Below are positions 57,901 through 64,000 of a stretch of 64,000 nucleotides of DNA, one piece after another; position 1 is the stretch's first letter; each line of letters opens with the position of its first letter. A model generated the notes under the pieces. The model worked only from the letters and a program-made list of their open reading frames with translations, had not been told where the DNA came from and did no database searches. The stretch lies in NCBI GenBank assembly GCA_018873225.1, contig JAEILZ010000005.1, positions 2,728,001 to 2,792,000 of the forward strand, given 5' to 3'. The stretch comes from [Phialemoniopsis] sp. UDSM-2020. Taxonomy: Eukaryota > Ascomycota > Sordariomycetes > Thyridiales > Thyridiaceae. The translations under genes were made by a program, and so were the position numbers.

Positions 57901-58031
57901 TCTTCTTCGTCGTAGTCAAGAGTAACAGTGGGTGTGGTAGCTGGGAGCTTCAGTTCGGCCAGTGCGGCCTTCATGGCGGCTACCTGAGCTCGCCATTGCT
58001 CCTCTGCTGCGCTTAGTGTTGCAGGAGCCAT
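51985..58031 (-). CDS. slh1: Slh1/ASCC3-type double-cassette RNA helicase
   Basis: Exon 1 is 58031-57105 and exon 2 is 57036-51985, giving 1992 residues. The 68-bp intron (GTAAGT, CTGAC, TTCAG) is phase 0 and falls within the first P-loop ('APTGA|GKTDAAM'). It is a Ski2-like DExH helicase with two cassettes, each with a Sec63-type unit. The first has 'GKT' at 310-312 and 'DEVH' at 427-430. The second has 'SPTGSGKT' near 1174 and 'DEIH' near 1272. The text before the first P-loop ('YKTLNRMQSLVYPVAYKTSE') and the overall length match Slh1/ASCC3 rather than the spliceosomal Brr2, which lacks this exact form. Slh1 belongs to the ribosome-quality-control trigger complex, which splits stalled collided ribosomes in the cytoplasm. 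The N-terminus is acidic (38-80). Both ATPase cassettes look intact. Confidence 0.94.
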
Positions 58032-58977
58032 ATTGTTGAGTGGTGGGGTAGATAAGTGAGAGTGACGAAGTGCGTCGTTTAGGTGGTGGAGGATGGAAGG
58101 TCCTCGATCAACGCTGGCTAAGGCTCAAATTCGATGTCAAACTGACTGGATGAATGAGCAAACAAGATGTCGGGCCCTTGATCGGGGCGCTGGATGTTTT
58201 TGAATAGTGAAGTGGGATTAATGATGACGGGAGTCACCGGCGTAGGTAGATTCCTATCAGGTGGGGCTCTTGATGAATTCCCACTCCACTGCAGGTGCGC
58301 AGTCTGAATCATTCTTGATCATTACTTTGTATTCAATTGCAGCTCAAATGAAATGACTGACATATTTTCAAGGGAAGGGGAGATGCATCCCTAGAGTTTT
58401 ATAACTATTGCACCCTGTGTCATTTTAACAAGGTGGTATATTATGATTGTATATAAGGTACGTGACTTTCATAAATTAGTTAATACCCCAAACCATTATT
58501 GACCTTTGAAAGGAGCACCTTCGAAACCACATTAACATCATATGGCTTTCTAAGTAGGTAGGGTGGGTAGAAGAATAATATTGATCAAGGTATCGCTCCA
58601 AAATTTCGCGCTCAAATATTCCGTAATCTAATAGAAGAAGAGTCCAGTCCATAAACCAAAGGACATTTCCCAGAGGTATCACATCCATAAGCCTTCAAGG
58701 CCTGTGTAATCCGTCAAACAAAAGAAACACGCCAGTGCCAGCAGATGATGCCTGGGGGTCTCAAACCTCCCCCCAAAGTTCGCCATGAACCAACAATATG
58801 TCCATAGAAACACATGCCCAGAGTATTCAGGCTCCGCCCAAGGGCAATAAAACATTAGATCCAGTCCACAATAATAATTTGGTCTAGCCAGAATAGAAGG
58901 TAAAAGTCGGCTTAAGGATAGTAAAGAAGTTGGTAAGGTCCGTGTATCTCGACAAGAGGAGGATTTGCCTGGGTCGG
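58032..58977. other. AT-rich intergenic region
   Basis: About 950 bp lies upstream of the helicase gene and downstream of the next minus-strand gene. It is more AT-rich than its surroundings. The only frame of note is a 70-codon minus-strand ATG frame (58688-58476) in AT-rich sequence with many aromatic residues. I do not think it is a gene. Otherwise the region should contain the slh1 promoter. Confidence 0.5.
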
Positions 58978-61116
58978 CTAAGCAGCCTCTAGAACAACAC
59001 GCTCGCTCTTGCGGTGTTGCATGAGCTGAGATCGCTCCATCGCTTCCTGAGGAACCACCAGAGTCGGGGTCGAAGACTTGGTCTCCTGAAGTTTCTCGTT
59101 ACGACCAAGCTGGTTGCGAACGGGACCAGTGGTCGTAGTGTTGGCCCTCCGCCTCGTGTTTGGTGCGTTGCTAGATTGCAAAGGTCTCAACATCTGCCGT
59201 TGCTGGCGAGAGATGCTAATTTGCCTTGCGATTGAGACTTCGACAGCGTTCTTCAGCGCGGAGTCTGCCTCGTCGATCTCGACGGATGGCTTGGTGACGT
59301 GCGTCTTTACAGACGAGACGGACGACGGAGACCTCTTGCGTGTGCTACTTGCGCTTGAGGATGTTGTGGAAGGCGGGGCAGAGGTGAGCGGAGATGCCAT
59401 CTGCCACTGTGGTTCCGGTATCTCTGGGTTGAACGGTCGCGTCAACCTGCTCTCATCGTCGCTGAGCTCATCCGGAGAATCCAATATCAGACTCGATTGG
59501 TCAGGATCGAAGTAAACAGGCTTGGCCTTTCGCTGCTGCTCACGAACTTCGTGCACAACCTCGTTTCTCATCGTCGGATTTCCTCTCAGAGGGTTGACTT
59601 GCAGGCGCCCTCCTCTCGTCGGACGTTCCGGACGCAGTGATGGCTCATTCTCGGCGTGGTCGAAAGTCGTTCGAACAGGAGATGGGAGCAGCGCAGGTGA
59701 GGTATTGGATCTCAACCTTGGCGAGAGTCTTGGTTGTGGCGGGACCGGAGGTGAGTCTACAGGCTTCGTAGTCGAGGGAGTTGGCGGGAAGAGCGTAAAA
59801 CCTGGAGATTTTGTGGGTTGCGGTGATGACGCTCGCTTCTCTCGGGTTTTGTGTTTGGCCTCCTCTTCTTGGACGATCCTATCGTTGATGGTCTTGAGCT
59901 TGTCGAGCGTCGCTTGCCGCCTAGCCAGAAGAGATGAAGCAGGTTGTTGCTGGTTCTGCGGGTTGAGCAAATTTCCGAACATTACGCTGTATCGCTCCAT
60001 CTTGACATCCGGGATCTCAATATCCAGATACGGGCTTTTCGCCGGCCGGCTCATGGACCTGGCGGCTGGGACTTGCAGGGAATCTTGTGTTGCAGCTCGT
60101 GACCGGTGAGAATGACCAAAGGCCGGCTCAGAGGCCTTAGTCCTCAGCATCGGTTGCGTACTTGCTTCTCGCAGAGGGCTCTTTGCAAAAGGCTCCGTGT
60201 TGGTTCGGACCACCAGAGGCTGATGTCGAGCTCGCTGGACTTGAGTGTTACTTCGCATCGGTATGCCTTCCACCGGGCTTGGAGCAGCTTGGCGAACGGG
60301 GGTAGTCACGGCACTTTCCGAGTCACTAGACTCTGGTTGCGCCTTGGCTGGCTCAGCATGCTTTCTGCTGCCGAAGATGCCGAAGAGTTTCCTTCGCGTT
60401 TTCGACCTTTGGAGTGGCTGCGCTGCTTTTGTGGTGGGAGCCGCGGCCGCTTCCCTCACAGAGGGCACCTGCGGTTGCCACCCTGAGGTTACGGTTGATG
60501 GTGGCGGGTGAGAGGGGCTGCCCAACGCCATGCCAATCTGTATTTCTCCCGACCTTAGCGACTCCGGAGTCGCCATCCTGGCTGGGATGGCCGCCATGGG
60601 GGGAGCGTCGTAGCGTGGGCTAGCCTCCGGTGTAGGTAGCTGACCCCGAAGAGGGATGTGAAATGCTGCTCTGGTTGACGATTTCCTCCCGACGTACATG
60701 TCGTCTCTCGAGATTCTCCTGCTGTCAAAGGCGGCCTTGGATGATGGCTTCAGAAACATGTCGTCCCTCGATATCCTCTTGTCAAAGTTGCGGCTTCCCA
60801 TTGCCTTTCCCGAGTTTAAGCCACCGGATGTAGTTGGCCGACCCGGCATCGTGACAGACGTCTTTGGTGGTGGCGGCGGGGGAAGAGGGCGGTTGAGGTA
60901 AGGGCTTCTGCCATCAGAAAAGGAAACGGCGGGATCGTCCAAGTTATCAACAAGTCCCAGCACAGTCGAGTTTTGCAGGGTAGGACCTGATACATGGCCT
61001 GGTTCGCCGACGAGGGGTGTGTACGGGCCGTGCGCCTTGGATACTCCTGCATGCCCAGACACGCCGCCTCCACCACCGCCTCTAATAGATCTGGAACGAC
61101 CAACAATCTTGAGCAT
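58978..61116 (-). CDS. Disordered fungal protein, 712 residues, unknown
   Basis: An intronless minus-strand frame. The ATG at 61116 is used because the frame upstream begins at GTG, and the context AACATGC is favourable. Most of the 712 residues are Pro/Ser/Arg-rich and disordered, starting 'MLKIVGRSRSIRGG' with a poly-Gly run and a poly-Pro run ('PLPPPPPPK'). A repeated phrase 'RISRDDM' occurs twice near residues 115-145. More ordered segments are 'YLDIEIPDVKMERYSVMFGN' and, near the C-terminus, 'VEVSIARQISISRQQRQML'. From memory, these are the conserved elements of an uncharacterised fungal family, but I cannot check. No enzyme domain or membrane segment is seen. Many Ser-Pro and Arg-x-x-Ser sites hint at kinase regulation, which is inference. 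Confidence 0.85.
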   Translation of the reverse strand: MLKIVGRSRSIRGGGGGGVSGHAGVSKAHGPYTPLVGEPGHVSGPTLQNSTVLGLVDNLDDPAVSFSDGRSPYLNRPLPPPPPPKTSVTMPGRPTTSGGLNSGKAMGSRNFDKRISRDDMFLKPSSKAAFDSRRISRDDMYVGRKSSTRAAFHIPLRGQLPTPEASPRYDAPPMAAIPARMATPESLRSGEIQIGMALGSPSHPPPSTVTSGWQPQVPSVREAAAAPTTKAAQPLQRSKTRRKLFGIFGSRKHAEPAKAQPESSDSESAVTTPVRQAAPSPVEGIPMRSNTQVQRARHQPLVVRTNTEPFAKSPLREASTQPMLRTKASEPAFGHSHRSRAATQDSLQVPAARSMSRPAKSPYLDIEIPDVKMERYSVMFGNLLNPQNQQQPASSLLARRQATLDKLKTINDRIVQEEEAKHKTREKRASSPQPTKSPGFTLFPPTPSTTKPVDSPPVPPQPRLSPRLRSNTSPALLPSPVRTTFDHAENEPSLRPERPTRGGRLQVNPLRGNPTMRNEVVHEVREQQRKAKPVYFDPDQSSLILDSPDELSDDESRLTRPFNPEIPEPQWQMASPLTSAPPSTTSSSASSTRKRSPSSVSSVKTHVTKPSVEIDEADSALKNAVEVSIARQISISRQQRQMLRPLQSSNAPNTRRRANTTTTGPVRNQLGRNEKLQETKSSTPTLVVPQEAMERSQLMQHRKSERVVLEAA

Positions 61117-64000
61117 GTTGCGCACTAGCAGGGCCTGACCGCTGCATATGCCAGGGGATGGATGCAACCGTAGGCAGGTACACTTGCCCACCGCCCACTA
61201 ATCCCCAGGAATATGGCTGCAGAATCGCACACTAAAGGCAGGGGTTGAGGTTGTTTCAACCCTGCTGGAAGAGCGTAGCTAGCGTAGGATCGGAGGGCGC
61301 GAAACGAGTGGCACAGATGGACTACTGCTGCCAGGTGTTTGTATGATATTGATCAAGAAATGAGAGGAGTCGTCCAGAGAGATCAAGAGCCAAACAGAGC
61401 ACGAGGGAGCTCAAGTCAAGAAAGCCGGGAAATTGATACCTTACATATCTTGATGCTCACCTTTGTCCCTCCATTCCTGAGGCCGTGTCCAAGACATCGT
61501 ATTCTTCCAGAACGAACCACATCACCAGGCCTCGACAGGGGCGTTTGAGGTTAATGGGACGGTTATTTCGAGCTGGTTGATCAACAGCAAGGTTTGAAGC
61601 CACAAGAGGCTTCTGAAAGAGCCCTGATGGTGTCCATGGATCAAGGCGGATCGAAGTGGCTCGCTCGGGACCCTTGCTTAGCGGTGATGACGAGGAGGTC
61701 GATCCACTGCAGGGTTCGTGGACTGGGCGGGGAGAGGAGCATGTTTCAGATCTCAGAGGCAAGAGGCGTTGTGGTGAGCGAGAAGCATGATCTTAAACGC
61801 GGGTTAGTGTCAGGGGTAATCAAAGACGCCACCGGAGTAGCCGTTTTCTGCGGCTGCTCCATGTAACACGTCAAAGAAATGCTCACGTGGCTGACACACG
61901 AGCAATACCTACAACAAGCAAGCACATAGGTACGTTCTCTCAACTGGGATAGTCAAGTGACATTGAAGCTTCGAGAATGCTTTTGCACAGTGTTGACCAA
62001 CGGACTGTCATCCAGATAGTTTGGACATAGATAGTCAGGTAGCGGTCACTGAGTACGTACTTGGCTCGCTTGTTCGTGATCCTGCGATCTTGACTTGGAT
62101 ATGCCCCTGCAAAGGTAGGGTCCACATTAGCCGCAGAGCGCGACCATAAGCCGTTGAATGGCGGATCGGGAAGCTCATGAAGAGATCCTTCTGAGGATGT
62201 GACAAGAGCTGGTTAGGCAATTCGGAGAATCTGACTGTGAGTAGGTAGCTGGACAAATTCGGGTTGGGCGCTTGCACGCCAGCCGGTGGAGCCAGGATTT
62301 CTTTTTAAAATTGAAGGAGCTGGGGGATCATCCAAATACCCGCCAACCACACTTATCAAACTTGACGAGAGAAAGGCCAGACAGCCCTACGATGTGAACG
62401 AGACATTGGTCAAGTACAAGATGATGTGAAATGAGCTGCCTTGCTCCTTGCGATGGGCGCAATCTTGGAAATTTCCGGCTGAAGTCCACACATGTAGTCC
62501 ACGCAAGTTCTACAGCAAAAGTAGATAGTCGGCCCAGTACAAGGGTACTCTGTACTTGGACAGTTGACAAGGAAATGATGCACACCACAGAAAGGTTGAT
62601 CTGAAGCCATAGCTGAGCGGGCGAAGGGTGCAGGTCTGTTGTGAGCTGATCTCGAGCCACCGACTTGTCAGGTCGTATCAATGGCGCTGACCATGTGAGC
62701 AATAACATTTAGGCGAACAATGGCCAGCTCTTGGCTGCTGAATCGGACGATGATGAAGTATATCAGCGAGCAAATATCGATGAAAATGGCCAGTATGGTT
62801 GTACTATGGTGGTATTACTGGACCAAAGCGGCAAGGCGATGGTGCAGGCAATCTTGTTGCCAAGAGCCCTGTTTCAAGTCCTTCGAAAGGGTCTAGTCCA
62901 GAGCCAAACGTCTCATAATTGCAAATCCTCCCTGGTCTTATACGTGACACACCTACACAATTACATGTAGTTGGCAGTCACGCAGTGTGCTGCAACCTAC
63001 TCCGGACATACGAAGGTTGCAGGCTGAAGTTTCGATCCCCCTGTCAGGTATCGAAAGCTGAGTGGAGGGCTATCCTACTGCCCAATTCCATACAGGTTAG
63101 TACCTGGCAGGGACGTGTTATTTACCCTTAACACCTCTGTACCTGTTCCAAAAGAGAGTCGCAAAGCAACAATACAGAGGTGAATAAATATGCGCTGGGT
63201 TGGAAAAGAACCCTTGCTAGTTGCTGGTCTCTTTCTCAGCTACTCAGTAGATAATGAGATATTCCTCCTTGAATGAGTCGACGCCTCACCGGAGAGTCGC
63301 ATTTGCGGCCCATGCCTTTGGAGGGTTGTTTCTAGGAGCTGTTTCTGTGGCTTTCGGGGGCAGACGGCCTCTCAGCGATACTAAGTCTGGAGTGAATGAG
63401 TAGATGCGGTTTCAGTAACTGTGCTCTGAACGTTTAGATGGGTGGTAGTCAACAGTGGGTTGGTCCCTGGTCGGACAGAATGGCACGGCAATGTGAGCCG
63501 GGCTGAAGAGGCTTGTTCGGAGCTGCAGAACGGGTATGCAATGGGCCGAATGGCTTATTTAACCGCATGGTCTCGTCGATCTCGAATGCGCGGCTGATAA
63601 ACCCTTCTTCAACAACCTTCGACCCCTGTGAGAGTCTTGGCCGTCATGGGACGAACATCAGGGGACGTTGGAGATCGACTCGCTGGCATCATCCGAACTC
63701 AATCGTCTCAAAGCCCCTTGTGAGCCGCTCCTGCATGACAGGTGCATCGTTCGGGGTCCTGCGGGCTTCTCATGTCCTCATGGAACCAGGCCGGACCTCA
63801 AGAGACTAAGGCACGGAGGTGCCGAAATCGCTGGGATGTTCCAAGATGGACAACGATAGCGTGTAAGAGCTATGAGTAACCGGATCACTACCGACGAAAG
63901 CTGTTGCGAAGTAAACGTACGTTGTTGGCCAATCTCGCCATCAGTAAGATAAGTACATGGAAGTTCAATATCATTTTAAAGGTGTTCATCACAGCTTATT
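61117..64000. other. Gene-free 3' stretch
   Basis: I see no supported gene in the last 2.9 kb. Frames are under 130 codons, overlap on both strands and match nothing I know. The first part should be the promoter and leader of the disordered 712-residue protein. A stretch near 63025-63040 contains a B-box-like sequence, but it lacks a folding T-arm. Confidence 0.5.

Noticed and set aside
29167..58031. A functional RNA-processing cluster (DCL1, Suv3, G-patch, Slh1)
   Set aside because: The genes act in different compartments and pathways, lie on both strands and are interspersed with unrelated genes, so proximity is probably chance.
58476..58688. 70-codon minus-strand frame rich in aromatic residues
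   Set aside because: It sits in AT-rich intergenic DNA where such composition arises by chance, and there are no splice or family signals.
62990..63060. tRNA-like B-box (GTTTCGATCC) near 63029
   Set aside because: No T-stem, acceptor stem or A-box with correct spacing could be formed.

Overview
The window is nuclear DNA of a filamentous ascomycete, most likely a Sordariomycete. Genes are split by short introns (50-140 bp) with GTATGT/GTAAGT-type donors, CTAAC/CTGAC branch sites close to the acceptor, and mostly CAG or TAG acceptors. It also carries fungal hallmarks: a fused carbamoyl-phosphate synthase/aspartate transcarbamoylase, a Yvc1 vacuolar TRP channel and a Dicer-like protein. The species cannot be fixed from the sequence alone. 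I found no tRNA or rRNA gene, no intact transposon, no CRISPR array and no bacterial-type operon.

Layout. 1-14.4 kb: a long gene-free leader, a Pcl-type cyclin (+), pyridoxamine-phosphate oxidase (-), and the three-exon ura2/pyr-3 type CPSase-ATCase (-). 17-21.7 kb: Yvc1-like channel (+, five exons) and a 64-residue membrane protein assembled from two exons (-). 23.9-36.9 kb: an uncharacterised 885-residue protein (+), TAP42-like PP2A regulator (-), Dicer-like 1 (+), and a long disordered protein (-). 36.9-40.4 kb is a 3.5 kb gap. 40.4-51.7 kb is compact: a Lys/Asp-repeat, Cys-rich protein (+), ubiquitin C-terminal hydrolase (-), Nyv1/VAMP7-type longin R-SNARE (-), Suv3 mitochondrial helicase (+), a membrane SDR (-), a G-patch protein (+) and a doubtful small gene (-). 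52-61 kb: the Slh1/ASCC3 helicase (-) and a disordered fungal protein (-). 61-64 kb holds no gene I can support.

How the genes relate. They are mostly unrelated housekeeping genes in divergent or convergent pairs (TAP42/DCL1, NYV1/SUV3, SDR/G-patch share upstream regions). Four concern RNA handling (DCL1, Suv3, Slh1, the G-patch protein), but no metabolic or defence cluster is evident. Exon joins were made by hand from splice signals, reading phase and protein-family continuity. Several ATG starts were moved inward from longer open frames. The least characterised content is the 561-residue KDT-repeat/Cys-rich protein, the 64-residue membrane protein, the 885-residue protein, and two long disordered proteins.
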